DNA of 64,000 bases. Source: Arenibacter nanhaiticus. GTDB taxonomy: Bacteria > Bacteroidota > Bacteroidia > Flavobacteriales > Flavobacteriaceae. The stretch is taken from positions 1 to 64,000 of the forward strand of contig NZ_FQYX01000011.1 of the NCBI RefSeq assembly GCF_900141935.1, given 5' to 3'. The notes beneath the pieces were generated by a model. The model saw nothing but the letters and a program-made list of their open reading frames with translations, did not search any database and had not been told where the DNA came from. Positions 28,521 through 38,367 of the stretch are shown here, one piece after another (positions within the stretch are counted from its first letter, which is position 1; each line of letters opens with the position of its first letter). The translations under genes were made by a program, and so were the position numbers.

Positions 28521-29675
28521 ATGAAGAAAATACAGATGGTAGACCTTAACGGGCAATACCAAACTATAAAAGAACAAGTAAACGATTCTATTGCCAATGT
28601 TTTGGAGACTTCTGCCTTTATCAACGGGCCCGAAGTGCATGCCTTTCAAAAAGAATTGGAAGACTATTTAGGGGTAAAACACGTTATTCCTTGTGCCAAT
28701 GGGACCGATGCTTTACAAATAGCCATGATGGGACTGGGGTTAAAGCCCGGGGATGAGGTTATCACTGCCGATTTTACATTCGCAGCAACAGTAGAGGTTA
28801 TAGCCTTGTTAAACCTGACTCCGGTTTTGGTAGATGTAGAATTAGATAGTTTTAATATAGATCCGGTTGCCTTGGAAAAGGCCATTACACCAAAAACCAG
28901 GGCTATTGTACCTGTGCATTTGTTTGGGCAATGTGCCAATATGGATGCTATTATGGAAATAGCAGAAAAACATAACTTATATGTTATAGAAGATAATGCA
29001 CAAGCGATAGGGGCAAGCTATACCCAAAAAGATGGCAGTAAGAAAAAAGCCGGTACTTTTGGTCATGTAGCGGCAACTTCCTTTTTTCCTTCTAAAAATT
29101 TAGGTTGTTATGGCGATGGTGGGGCTATTTTTACCAATGACGATGCTTTGGCGCATACGCTAAGGGGAGTAGTAAATCATGGGATGTACGAACGTTACCA
29201 TCACGATGTTGTTGGGGTAAACTCAAGGTTAGATTCTATCCAAGCCGTAGTTTTGCGTGCAAAATTACCTTTGTTAGATCAGTATAACAAAAGCCGTAGA
29301 GAGGCGGCAGAGAAATATTCTAAGGCCCTGGAAGGACATAAGAATATTATAGTGCCTACATTGGTGAATACTTGTGCTACACAATGTGAGAATTGCGATT
29401 GCCATGTGTTTCATCAGTATACCCTGCGGATTACCAACGGACAAAGAGATGCTTGTGTAAAGCACTTGGGAGAACTTCAAATCCCATGTGGGGTATACTA
29501 TCCTATTCCATTGCACCTGCAGAAGGCATATTTGGATGAACGATATAAGGAAGAAAATTTCCAGGTAACCAATCAGTTGGTGAAAGAAGTAATCTCCTTG
29601 CCTATGCATACAGAATTAGACGATGAGCAAATTGCATATATCACATCGACCATCCTTGAGTTTGTTAATCAATAG
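28521..29675 (+). CDS. DegT/DnrJ/EryC1/StrS-family sugar aminotransferase
   Basis: The 384-aa PLP enzyme probably makes a nucleotide-linked amino sugar for surface glycans. GTD (61-63), the ED pair at 157-158 and the PLP lysine K192 in SFFPSKNLGCYGDGGA are in place. It has the WbpE/FdtB-like form. An unusual cluster C285, C289, C292, C294 (CATQCENCDCHVFHQY) sits in the C-terminal domain and could bind a metal. galE lies 108 bases downstream on the same strand and waaA upstream, so an envelope-polysaccharide role is likely. The exact keto-sugar is not determinable. Confidence 0.9.
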   Translation: MKKIQMVDLNGQYQTIKEQVNDSIANVLETSAFINGPEVHAFQKELEDYLGVKHVIPCANGTDALQIAMMGLGLKPGDEVITADFTFAATVEVIALLNLTPVLVDVELDSFNIDPVALEKAITPKTRAIVPVHLFGQCANMDAIMEIAEKHNLYVIEDNAQAIGASYTQKDGSKKKAGTFGHVAATSFFPSKNLGCYGDGGAIFTNDDALAHTLRGVVNHGMYERYHHDVVGVNSRLDSIQAVVLRAKLPLLDQYNKSRREAAEKYSKALEGHKNIIVPTLVNTCATQCENCDCHVFHQYTLRITNGQRDACVKHLGELQIPCGVYYPIPLHLQKAYLDERYKEENFQVTNQLVKEVISLPMHTELDDEQIAYITSTILEFVNQ

Positions 29676-29783
29676 TCAAGGATCGGGTTTTCCTTTCAAT
29701 AGCTGAGGTTATAAAAAATGAAGCCTTTTTTGACAGGAATGGTATGCTTTAAAGTTATAAGTAATTTAATAGATATATTATAA

Positions 29784-30800
29784 ATGAAAATACTAGTTAC
29801 AGGAGGATTGGGGTTTATAGGTTCCCATACAACAGTAGAATTGCAGAATAAAGGATTTGAAGTGGTCATTATAGACGACCTTTCAAATTCGACAGAAAAG
29901 GTATTGGACGGTATTGTTGCCATTACTGGTAAAAAGCCGATTTTTGAAAAACTGGATTTAAAGGAAAAATCAAAGGTCGAGGATTTCTTTAAAAGACATC
30001 AAGATATTGCAGGGGTCATTCATTTTGCAGCTTCTAAGGCTGTAGGAGAAAGTGTAGAAAAACCGTTGTTATACTACGAGAACAATATAGGTACCCTAGT
30101 GTACTTGCTAAAAGAGCTTTCTAAAAAGGAGAAGGCTAGTTTTATATTTAGTTCTTCTTGTACAGTATACGGTCAGGCCGATAAAATGCCGATTACAGAA
30201 GACGCCCCGGTAAAAGCAGCAGAATCTCCTTATGGGAACACCAAGCAAATCGGAGAAGAGATCATTCAGGAGACCTGTAAGGTTACTCCGGCGATAAACG
30301 CCATAGCGCTTCGATATTTTAACCCAATGGGAGCGCATCCTTCTACGGAAATAGGGGAATTGCCAATAGGAGTGCCACAGAACTTGGTGCCTTTTATCAC
30401 TCAGACAGGAGCAGGGATTAGAGAGCAAATAGCAGTCTTTGGAGGCGATTATCCTACAGAAGACGGTACTTGTATTCGCGATTATATTCATGTTGTAGAT
30501 TTAGCAAAGGCCCATGTAGTGGCTTTAGAAAGGCTGTTGAATGATAAAAATGAAGAAAATTACGAGGTTTTTAATGTAGGTACCGGAAAGGGTAGCTCTG
30601 TATTGGAAGCAATTCAAAGTTTTGAAAGGGTATCGGGCAAAAAACTTAATTATAAGATTGTCGATAGAAGACCTGGAGATATTATGACGGCGTATGCGGA
30701 TACTACCAAAGCAAATAATGTTTTAGGATGGAAAGCCCAATCTACGCTAGATGAAGCCATGAAGTCGGCTTGGTTGTGGGAACAAAAAATTAGAAAGTAA
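29784..30800 (+). CDS. galE: UDP-glucose 4-epimerase
   Basis: The 338-aa short-chain dehydrogenase-type epimerase interconverts UDP-glucose and UDP-galactose. NAD-binding GGLGFIG at 7-13, SSSCTVYG (124-130) and the catalytic pair Y150-x3-K154 in SPYGNTK are present. RYFNPMGAHP and YNVGTG-like (FNVGTGKG) segments are typical. Cytosolic; it ends in a terminator 9 bases after the stop. Confidence 0.95.
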   Translation: MKILVTGGLGFIGSHTTVELQNKGFEVVIIDDLSNSTEKVLDGIVAITGKKPIFEKLDLKEKSKVEDFFKRHQDIAGVIHFAASKAVGESVEKPLLYYENNIGTLVYLLKELSKKEKASFIFSSSCTVYGQADKMPITEDAPVKAAESPYGNTKQIGEEIIQETCKVTPAINAIALRYFNPMGAHPSTEIGELPIGVPQNLVPFITQTGAGIREQIAVFGGDYPTEDGTCIRDYIHVVDLAKAHVVALERLLNDKNEENYEVFNVGTGKGSSVLEAIQSFERVSGKKLNYKIVDRRPGDIMTAYADTTKANNVLGWKAQSTLDEAMKSAWLWEQKIRK

Positions 30801-30809
30801 AAAAAAAAC

Positions 30810-30842
30810 ATGCCTCTTTCCTTAGGAAAGGGGCATTTTTTT
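30810..30842 (+). terminator. Intrinsic terminator of galE
   Basis: ATGCCTCTTTCC and GGAAAGGGGCAT form a 12-bp stem with one G-U pair around TTA, followed by seven T. Confidence 0.85.
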
Positions 30843-30949
30843 GTCCATTAGCAAGTGTCGTCCTATGGCGAATCAACAAGAAGGGGCTTTTAAAAAGTGT
30901 AGCTGATAAGTTTTTTGATCCGTTTAAGGGCGTAGCCCGTAGATTATAT

Positions 30950-31306
30950 ATGGTTGTAAATTTCCCAAATAGTTCCGAGCTCTTAAGTCATATTGTGGCC
31001 GAAAAGCTATTCCAAAATTTGGTGGCACAATTGCAAAAAGATTTTGGATTGGCCAATGTTTTTATAGATATCCCCTCTGAAATATCTCCAAAAGACTTAA
31101 AGACTTTGATACATGAAAAGGTGTATTACCTTATCCTGGAAAAATTTACCGATTACTTGAATCTTTTGTATGTCATAGATGTATCTGAGAAGGCAATAAA
31201 AGAAATAAACGTTATTGATGTCGTAGAGATTTCGGAGCAGGTAACTTTTGAAATTCTAAAACGAGAATGGCAAAAGGTATGGTTTAGGAATAAATATCGG
31301 TCTTAA
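30950..31306 (+). CDS. Hypothetical protein, 118 aa
   Basis: The protein starts MVVNFPNSSELLSHIVAEKL and is alpha/beta in pattern with many Ile, Val, Glu and Lys. It has no signal, membrane segment or known motif (IDVVEISEQVTFEILKREWQ near the end). The ATG follows the galE terminator by about 110 bases. I believe it is translated because the frame is full and coding-like, but cannot assign a role. Confidence 0.6.
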   Translation: MVVNFPNSSELLSHIVAEKLFQNLVAQLQKDFGLANVFIDIPSEISPKDLKTLIHEKVYYLILEKFTDYLNLLYVIDVSEKAIKEINVIDVVEISEQVTFEILKREWQKVWFRNKYRS

Positions 31307-31569
31307 GTAAGGCGGCACCCTACCCTAGGCGAAAACCTCCGACGAATTGAACTTTATTTCAAAAAGGGGAATTGTGAAGTTTTCCCTGACTAAACAGATT
31401 AGTTGTTAAATGGCTAAAGAACAGTAATAAAAAAGATATTTTGGCTAAGGGAAATCCGCTTTTCATAAATATTTTAAAAATTTTCCATTATTCATAACTA
31501 AGATAAGCTTAGATATCTTAAATGTTGTATTTTTGAATAAATTTTGTTCAAAAGACAGAGAAAATTTAC

Positions 31570-34377
31570 ATGGATAAATATTCCTTTTTAAACGCTGCGC
31601 ACACTTCTTATTTCGCAGAATTATACGATAAGTATTTAATACACCCCGACAGTGTAGAACCTAGTTGGCGGGCATTTTTTCAAGGTTTCGATTTTGGAAT
31701 GGAAAGTGCCGAAGCAGGTGAGGGTGTAGAACAATCAATAGCTCCATTGTCCGTCCAGGGCGGACAAAATGTAGAAGTGCCTCTATCGCTTCAAAAGGAG
31801 TTTCAAGTGGTGCGGCTAATCGATGGCTATAGAACAAGAGGGCATCTGTTTACCAAGACCAACCCAGTAAGGGAAAGACGTCAGTACTTTCCATCCTTGG
31901 AGTTGGAGACTTTCGGTTTGCAGGCTAGCGATCTTGATACCCAGTTCACTGCAGGGGATATTTTGGGCATTGGCCCAAGTACCTTGCGTCAAATTATTGA
32001 ACACTTGAAACGCATCTATTGCGACGCTATTGGGGTCGAGTATATGTACATTAGAAACCCCGAAAGGGTCGAGTGGATACAAAATTGGCTGAATGTCAAT
32101 GATAACCACCCTAATTTTGATGTAGAAAAAAAGAAGCATATTCTGCATAAGTTGAATGAGGCTGTTTCTTTTGAAAGTTTCTTGCATACCAAATATGTTG
32201 GGCAAAAAAGATTCTCTCTAGAAGGAAATGAATCGCTGATTCCTGCCTTGGATGCCATGGTGGAAAAGGCAGCAGATATGGGGGTAGAGCAATTTGTGAT
32301 GGGAATGGCTCACCGTGGAAGGTTAAATGTGTTGACCAATATTTTTGGCAAAAAAGCAAAAGATATTTTTAGTGAATTTGACGGGAAGGATTATGAGCTG
32401 GAAATTTTTGATGGAGATGTAAAGTACCATCTAGGGTGGACCTCGGTACGCAAGGCAGCCAATGGCAATAATATAAAAATGAATATAGCTCCAAACCCCT
32501 CCCACTTGGAGACGGTAGGCGCTGTGGTTGAAGGAATTGCCAGGGCTAAACAAGACGATCATTATCCCGATGATTTTTCTAAGGTATTACCAATAGTAGT
32601 ACACGGAGATGCGGCAATTGCCGGTCAAGGTTTAGTGTACGAATTGGTGCAAATGGCCAATTTGGACGGTTATAAAACTAACGGAACTATTCATATAGTG
32701 GTTAATAACCAAATAGGGTTTACAACCAACTATTTGGATGCACGTAGTTCTACCTATTGTACAGATGTGGCTAAGGTTACCTTAAGTCCTGTGTTGCATG
32801 TCAATGCCGATGATGCCGAAGCGGTGGTACATGCCTCTAATTTTGCGTTGGAGTTTAGAATGCGTTTTAAAAGAGATGTGTTTTTAGATCTTTTAGGGTA
32901 TCGTAAATATGGGCATAATGAAGGTGATGAGCCTCGTTTTACCCAGCCTAAATTATATAAAGCAATCGCTAAACAGAAAAATCCAAGAGACCTTTACGCA
33001 GAAATCCTGATCGCTCAAGGAGTGATCGAAGAAGGTTATGTGAAAAAATTGGAGGAAGAATACAAGGCAACCTTAGAGGAAGAATTGGAAGATTCCAGAA
33101 AAGAAGCCAAGACGGTAATTACTCCGTTTATGCAGGATGAATGGAAAGGCTTTGATGCGGTGCGCGAATGGGAGATGCTCGAGACTATAGATACTACCTA
33201 CGATAAAGATAAATTGGTGGCAGTGGCCAAGGTTCTGACAGAACTTCCTAAAGATAAAAAGTTCTTGCGTAAAGTAGAGAAACTGGTGAAGGATCGTAAA
33301 GATATGTTTTTCAAAAACGATAGCTTGGACTGGGCTATGGGCGAGCTTTTGGCCTTTGGTAGTTTGCTAGAAGAAGGGTATTGTGTACGTATGTCTGGAC
33401 AGGATGTAGAACGGGGCACCTTCTCTCACAGACATGCTGTAATGAAAGTAGAGGAAAGCGAGGAAGAGGTAATTCTATTGAACAAAATTTCTGACAAACC
33501 AGAAGCCTTTCAAATATATAATTCCCTATTGTCTGAATATGGTGTGGTTGGTTTTGATTATGGTTATGCAATGGCCAGTCCTAATACCTTAACGATTTGG
33601 GAAGCACAATTTGGAGATTTTAGTAATGGTGCCCAGATTATGATCGACCAGTATATTTCTGCTGCCGAAGATAAATGGAAACTGCAAAACGGATTGGTGA
33701 TGTTGTTGCCCCATGGTTATGAAGGTCAGGGAGCCGAGCATTCTTCGGCACGTATGGAGCGTTATTTGCAATTATGTGCTAGGGATAACATGTATATAGC
33801 CGATGTAAGTACACCTGCCAACTTGTTTCATATGTTGAGAAGGCAAATGAAGGTGAACTTCAGAAAGCCGTTGATCGTATTTACTCCTAAAAGTTTGCTA
33901 AGACATCCAAAAGCGGTTTCTACCGTAGAAGAATTTGCGAACGGAAGTTTCCAAGAAGTTATAGACGACCATTCCGCAGAGGTGAAAGATATAAAAAGCT
34001 TGGTGTTCTGTACCGGTAAGTTTTATTACGATCTTTTGGCCTTTAAGGAAGAGCATAATAGAAATGATGTTGCCTTGGTGCGTGTAGAACAGTTGTTTCC
34101 GCTTCCTGCCAAGAAAATGATCGCTATCATGGATAAGTATAAAAATGCCGATGATATGGTTTGGGCTCAAGAAGAACCTAGAAACATGGGGGCATGGGGG
34201 CATATGACCATGCATTTTAGCGAAGCCCATAAATTAAGGGTGGCTTCTAGAAGATTTTATGCGTCCCCGGCAGCAGGTAGTGCGGTCCGTTCTAAACGTC
34301 GTCACCAGCAAGTGATCGATTACGTTTTTGACAAGACCAAAAACAATATGAGTAGACAGCCAGAAAAAGATAATTAA
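31570..34377 (+). CDS. sucA: 2-oxoglutarate dehydrogenase E1 component
   Basis: The 935-aa thiamine-diphosphate enzyme decarboxylates 2-oxoglutarate in the TCA cycle and passes the succinyl group to E2. It starts with the E2-binding helix (SFLNAAHTSYFAELYDKYL). It contains MGMAHRGRLNVLTNI (about 245), SHLETVGAVVEG, HGDAAIAGQG and VVNNQIGFTT of the ThDP-binding half, then WEAQFGDFSNGAQ and the transketolase C-terminal half (WAQEEPRNMGAWG). TATTTTTG at 31528-31535 is a plausible -7 element. It forms an operon with sucB 93 bases on. Confidence 0.97.
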   Translation: MDKYSFLNAAHTSYFAELYDKYLIHPDSVEPSWRAFFQGFDFGMESAEAGEGVEQSIAPLSVQGGQNVEVPLSLQKEFQVVRLIDGYRTRGHLFTKTNPVRERRQYFPSLELETFGLQASDLDTQFTAGDILGIGPSTLRQIIEHLKRIYCDAIGVEYMYIRNPERVEWIQNWLNVNDNHPNFDVEKKKHILHKLNEAVSFESFLHTKYVGQKRFSLEGNESLIPALDAMVEKAADMGVEQFVMGMAHRGRLNVLTNIFGKKAKDIFSEFDGKDYELEIFDGDVKYHLGWTSVRKAANGNNIKMNIAPNPSHLETVGAVVEGIARAKQDDHYPDDFSKVLPIVVHGDAAIAGQGLVYELVQMANLDGYKTNGTIHIVVNNQIGFTTNYLDARSSTYCTDVAKVTLSPVLHVNADDAEAVVHASNFALEFRMRFKRDVFLDLLGYRKYGHNEGDEPRFTQPKLYKAIAKQKNPRDLYAEILIAQGVIEEGYVKKLEEEYKATLEEELEDSRKEAKTVITPFMQDEWKGFDAVREWEMLETIDTTYDKDKLVAVAKVLTELPKDKKFLRKVEKLVKDRKDMFFKNDSLDWAMGELLAFGSLLEEGYCVRMSGQDVERGTFSHRHAVMKVEESEEEVILLNKISDKPEAFQIYNSLLSEYGVVGFDYGYAMASPNTLTIWEAQFGDFSNGAQIMIDQYISAAEDKWKLQNGLVMLLPHGYEGQGAEHSSARMERYLQLCARDNMYIADVSTPANLFHMLRRQMKVNFRKPLIVFTPKSLLRHPKAVSTVEEFANGSFQEVIDDHSAEVKDIKSLVFCTGKFYYDLLAFKEEHNRNDVALVRVEQLFPLPAKKMIAIMDKYKNADDMVWAQEEPRNMGAWGHMTMHFSEAHKLRVASRRFYASPAAGSAVRSKRRHQQVIDYVFDKTKNNMSRQPEKDN

Positions 34378-34470
34378 TTAGACGATATATACGTATTGTT
34401 TAGAGTTGGATTTCTTTTTTTTAGAAAGGAAAATATAAAACAGACTAGACATAAATTAAAATTATAAAGA

Positions 34471-35682
34471 ATGATTTTAGAAATGAAAGTGCCCTCGCCA
34501 GGAGAGTCTATTACAGAGGTAGAGATTGCAGAATGGTTGGTTAGTGATGGGGATTATGTAGAGAAAGACCAAGCGATTGCCGAAGTAGATTCTGATAAGG
34601 CGACCTTGGAATTGCCAGCGGAAGAAAGCGGAATTATTACCTTGAAAGCAGAAGTAGGCGACGCTGTTGCTGTTGGAGCGGTAGTGTGTTTGATAGATAC
34701 GTCGGCCGAAAAACCAAGTGGAGCTACAAAAGGCGAAGAGAAACCAGCGGCTAAGGAAGAGGTTAAGGAAAAAGCACCGGCACCTAAAGAAGAAAAAACA
34801 TCTTACGCTACAGGAGCAGCATCTCCGGCAGCAAAGAAAATATTGGCAGAAAAAAATATCGATACCGCTACTATTAAAGGAAGTGGTAAAGATGGGAGAA
34901 TTACTAAAGACGATGCCGTAAAAGCAGTGCCGTCCATGGGAACTCCAAAAGGTGGTTCTAGAGGAGAAACCAGGACCAAATTGTCTATGCTTCGTCGTAA
35001 AGTTGCAGAGCGTTTAGTGTCGGTTAAAAATGAAACCGCCATGTTGACGACTTTTAACGAAATAGATATGTCCGCTATTTTTGCCTTAAGAGAGCAGTAT
35101 AAGGAAGACTTTAAAAGTAAGCATGGCGTAGGATTAGGATTTATGTCCTTCTTTACTCAGGCAGTGATAAGAGCCCTACAATTATATCCTTCCGTAAATT
35201 CGATGATTGATGGTAAGGAAATGGTGACCTTTGATTTCTGTGATATCAGTATAGCAGTTTCCGGGCCTAAAGGTCTTATGGTGCCGGTAATCAGAAATGC
35301 TGAAAACCTAAGCTTTAGAGGGGTAGAGGCAGAGGTGAAAAGACTGGCCATACGTGCCCGTGAAGGCGATATTACCGTTGATGAAATGACAGGGGGTACC
35401 TTTACCATTACCAATGGAGGGGTGTTTGGTTCTATGTTGTCTACGCCAATCATCAACCCTCCTCAGAGTGCTATTTTAGGGATGCACAATATCGTAGAAA
35501 GACCTATTGCTAAAAATGGGGCAGTGGTAATTGCGCCTATTATGTATTTGGCATTGTCATACGATCACCGAATTATTGACGGTAAGGAGTCTGTTGGTTT
35601 CTTGGTTGCTATTAAGGAAGCTTTAGAAAATCCGGAAGAATTACTTATGGCTAATAATGTAAAAAAAGCCTTGGAACTATAG
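34471..35682 (+). CDS. sucB: Dihydrolipoyl succinyltransferase, 2-oxoglutarate dehydrogenase E2
   Basis: The 403-aa protein has a lipoyl domain with lipoylated K43 ([11 protein letters not shown]), an Ala/Lys/Glu/Pro-rich linker (about 85-110), a peripheral subunit-binding domain (about 115-150, [20 protein letters not shown]) and a catalytic domain. The active site is YDHRIIDG, with H366 and D370. It transfers the succinyl group to CoA. It follows sucA; the E3 gene is not in the window. Confidence 0.97.
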   Translation: MILEMKVPSPGESITEVEIAEWLVSDGDYVEKDQAIAEVDSDKATLELPAEESGIITLKAEVGDAVAVGAVVCLIDTSAEKPSGATKGEEKPAAKEEVKEKAPAPKEEKTSYATGAASPAAKKILAEKNIDTATIKGSGKDGRITKDDAVKAVPSMGTPKGGSRGETRTKLSMLRRKVAERLVSVKNETAMLTTFNEIDMSAIFALREQYKEDFKSKHGVGLGFMSFFTQAVIRALQLYPSVNSMIDGKEMVTFDFCDISIAVSGPKGLMVPVIRNAENLSFRGVEAEVKRLAIRAREGDITVDEMTGGTFTITNGGVFGSMLSTPIINPPQSAILGMHNIVERPIAKNGAVVIAPIMYLALSYDHRIIDGKESVGFLVAIKEALENPEELLMANNVKKALEL

Positions 35683-35720
35683 GGGTGACCAAATAGTACA
35701 AGTCTAATTTTTTTAGATAC

Positions 35721-35757
35721 TAAGACCTGCAATGTGTGATGCACCTTGCAGGTCTTA
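35721..35757. terminator. Stem-loop between convergent sucB and aspartic protease genes
   Basis: TAAGACCTGCAA (35721-35732) pairs perfectly with TTGCAGGTCTTA (35746-35757). The downstream arm contains the stop codon of the minus-strand gene. Neither side has a long U-run, so it may act as a shared 3' stem for both mRNAs. Confidence 0.55.
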
Positions 35758-36195
35758 TAGTTTTAAATAGAGTTTCGTTTTTTTGTAGTCTATAATGGCT
35801 TTTCCTTTTTTAAGGACATCGGCACCTATAATACCATCGACCGGTAGGGCTTGGTGCGAAGTAAGGGCTTCGTTTACATGGACTAAGTCGAAAAGCACTA
35901 TTTTTTGTTTGTTTTTAGACCAAGTCCCTATGGCAACGGTATTCTTGGTAGAGATTTTAGTATACATTTCCGTGGCTCCTGCTCCTGCAGCTTTTATTTT
36001 GGATTCCTTGGAGTTTAATTTGAAAAAATCGATTTTATCCAAACCTATACAGGTGTTGGATGCCCCGGTGTCTAAGATAAAACGACCGCTGATGCCGTTT
36101 ATTTGTGCCGTGACTTCAAAGTGATTGGTCTTGGTGAGGAGTAATGGGATTTTGATGTAATTCTTTTTCTTTAGAAATTTTTTAAGGCTGGGCAT
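35755..36195 (-). CDS. Retropepsin-like aspartic protease
   Basis: The 146-aa protein has FILDTGASNT with catalytic D42 (the DTG/S motif), a flap-like GAGATEMYTKIS segment and the hydrophobic-G motif VDGIIGADVL near 121-130. Single-domain retropepsins work as dimers. No signal peptide is evident, so it is cytosolic or its N-terminus is a short anchor. The substrate is unknown. It is convergent with sucB and divergent from tatD with 40 bases between. Confidence 0.85.
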   Translation of the reverse strand: MPSLKKFLKKKNYIKIPLLLTKTNHFEVTAQINGISGRFILDTGASNTCIGLDKIDFFKLNSKESKIKAAGAGATEMYTKISTKNTVAIGTWSKNKQKIVLFDLVHVNEALTSHQALPVDGIIGADVLKKGKAIIDYKKTKLYLKL

Positions 36196-36235
36196 CTTGT
36201 TCTCTTTTTAACAAAGATAGTTCTATTTTTGCACT

Positions 36236-37003
36236 ATGATATTAACAGATACGCATACGCATTTATACAGTGAAGCCTTTGATGAGGATAGAGATTTGGT
36301 AGTGGCCAAGGCTATAGATATGGGGGTGTCCCGGTTTTTTGTTCCTGCTATAGATTCTACTTATACAGAAGCTATGTTGAGGCTGGAAAAAGCCTATCCA
36401 AAGAATGTATTCTTAATGATGGGGCTGCACCCTACCTATGTCAAAGAAAATTATTTGGAAGAATTGTCCCATGTCGAGGAAAAGCTTGCCGAGCGAAAAT
36501 TTTATGCAGTAGGTGAAATTGGGATCGATCTGTATTGGGACAAAACCTTTTTAAAGCAACAACAAGATGCTTTTAAATTACAGATTCAATGGGCTAAAAA
36601 ATATAAATACCCAATAGTGATTCACTGCCGGGATGGCTTTGATGAAGTCTTTGAAGTGCTGGAGGAAGAAAAGGGAGACGATTTGTTCGGTATTTTTCAT
36701 TGTTTTACAGGGACCCTAGAACAAGGGCAACGGGCAATATCATATAATATGAAATTGGGTATTGGGGGTGTTCTTACCTATAAGAATGGTAAAATAGATA
36801 CCTTCTTAAAGGAGATTCCGGTTGAACATATAGTGTTGGAAACAGATGCGCCTTATTTGGCTCCGGTTCCTTACCGTGGAAAACGGAATGAAAGCGCTTA
36901 CTTGGTACAAGTGCTCGAGAAATTGTCGCTTATATATAATAGGAGTAAAGAAGACTTGGCAGCTATTACGACCGAAAACTCAAAAAGAGTGTTTGGGATA
37001 TAG
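36236..37003 (+). CDS. tatD: TatD-family metal-dependent deoxyribonuclease
   Basis: The 255-aa TIM-barrel hydrolase has all metal ligands: H7 and H9 in TDTHTHLY, E94 in AVGEIGIDLYWD, H130 in IVIHCRDG, H155 in IFHCFTGT and D204 in LETDAPYLAP. TatD proteins are 3'-5' exonucleases in DNA repair or degradation; the name comes from the Tat operon of enterobacteria, which is absent here. Cytosolic. Confidence 0.92.
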   Translation: MILTDTHTHLYSEAFDEDRDLVVAKAIDMGVSRFFVPAIDSTYTEAMLRLEKAYPKNVFLMMGLHPTYVKENYLEELSHVEEKLAERKFYAVGEIGIDLYWDKTFLKQQQDAFKLQIQWAKKYKYPIVIHCRDGFDEVFEVLEEEKGDDLFGIFHCFTGTLEQGQRAISYNMKLGIGGVLTYKNGKIDTFLKEIPVEHIVLETDAPYLAPVPYRGKRNESAYLVQVLEKLSLIYNRSKEDLAAITTENSKRVFGI

Positions 37004-37088
37004 CTTTATAGCTATGCAGGTTTAGAAGGGTAAAAGTTCCCTGTGAGAAGTTATTGTAATAGAAGGAATAACTTGGTTGACAATTTAA

Positions 37089-38135
37089 ATGTTTAATTTC
37101 ATCGATGTGATAAAACAGGCCAATATTTTATTGATATATACCGGTGGTACCATTGGTATGGTAAAGGATTATGAAACCGGTGCCTTAAAAGCATTCAATT
37201 TTAAGAAATTGCTTAAACATATTCCAGAGCTTCATCAGATAGATTGTAAGATCGATACCTTTTCTTTTGATACGCCTATAGATTCCTCTAATATGAATAG
37301 TAGCCATTGGGCGACCATAGCAACTATTATAGAAGATCATTATGATTCTCATGATGGTTTCGTGGTGCTTCATGGAAGTGATACGATGAGCTATACCGCT
37401 TCTGCTTTAAGTTATATGTTGGAGAATTTAAGAAAGCCGGTGGTTTTTACAGGTTCGCAATTGCCGATAGGAGATTTAAGAACCGATGCCAAGGAAAACC
37501 TGATCACTTCTATTCAGATAGCAGCCTTACAGGAAGATAATAGGGCGGTGATACAGGAGGTATGTTTATATTTTGAATATAAATTGTACCGTGGCAATAG
37601 GACTACCAAGATTAATGCAGAACATTTTGAAGCTTTTGCTTCTTTAAATTATCCTGCTTTGGCAGCGTCTGGGGTGCATTTAAAAGTAAATAAGGAATAC
37701 TTGTTGCGGCCAAAAGGCTCTAAAAAGCTTGTGGTTCATAAGGATATGGATCAAAATGTAGCAATTTTAAAAATATTTCCTGGTTTTAACAAATTTGTAT
37801 TGCAGAGTGTATTAAATTCGCCTCGCCTAAAGGCAGTTGTTTTGGAGACCTATGGATCTGGGAACGCTCCAACGGAGGAGTGGTTTTTACAGGAACTGAA
37901 AAAGGCGATTGAGAAAGGTATTTTTATTGTGAATGTGACACAGTGCTCGGGCGGAAGTGTCATTATGGGACAATATGAGACCAGTAAACATCTCCAAAAC
38001 CTAGGTGTTATTAATGGAAAGGATATAACTACAGAGGCAGCAATTACCAAATTGATGTATATATTGGGAAATAAAGTTTCTTCTAAGTTGTTCAAAACCA
38101 TCTATGAAACATCGCTGCGAGGGGAAATGCAATAA
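37089..38135 (+). CDS. ansA: Type I L-asparaginase (cytoplasmic)
   Basis: The 348-aa protein hydrolyses asparagine to aspartate and ammonia. The nucleophile segment IYTGGTIGM (16-24) and the second catalytic segment LHGSDTMSYT (94-103) are complete. DSSNMNS contributes to the substrate pocket. There is no signal peptide. It follows tatD on the same strand, 85 bases apart. Confidence 0.92.
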   Translation: MFNFIDVIKQANILLIYTGGTIGMVKDYETGALKAFNFKKLLKHIPELHQIDCKIDTFSFDTPIDSSNMNSSHWATIATIIEDHYDSHDGFVVLHGSDTMSYTASALSYMLENLRKPVVFTGSQLPIGDLRTDAKENLITSIQIAALQEDNRAVIQEVCLYFEYKLYRGNRTTKINAEHFEAFASLNYPALAASGVHLKVNKEYLLRPKGSKKLVVHKDMDQNVAILKIFPGFNKFVLQSVLNSPRLKAVVLETYGSGNAPTEEWFLQELKKAIEKGIFIVNVTQCSGGSVIMGQYETSKHLQNLGVINGKDITTEAAITKLMYILGNKVSSKLFKTIYETSLRGEMQ

Positions 38136-38203
38136 AAATAACGTTCTAAATTTCTTTAACTAATATATTTTTTGTTATTTGGACGTCTGAAATCATTGAA
38201 AAT

Positions 38204-38291
38204 AGAGAGGTGGCCGAGTGGTCGAAGGCGCACGCCTGGAAAGTGTGTATACCCCAAAAGGGTATCGAGGGTTCGAATCCCTTCCTCTCTG
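38204..38291 (+). tRNA. tRNA-Ser (anticodon GGA)
   Basis: The acceptor stem AGAGAGG (38204-38210) pairs with CCTCTCT (38284-38290), discriminator G at 38291. The D arm carries GCCGAGTGGTCGAAGG, the anticodon loop CTGGAAA gives GGA, a long variable arm ATACCCC...GGGTAT marks tRNA-Ser, and the T loop reads GGTTCGAATCC. The 3' CCA is not encoded. Confidence 0.97.
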
Positions 38292-38367
38292 CAGTTAAGT
38301 TTTATTTAAGTATTATAATTTTTTTTATCTTTAACCCATTAACTAACTAAAATTAAGTTTTAAAAAA

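Noticed and set aside
35155-35456. Long minus-strand open frames inside sucA, sucB and rplM-polA regions
   Set aside because: They are antisense shadows of well-supported genes.
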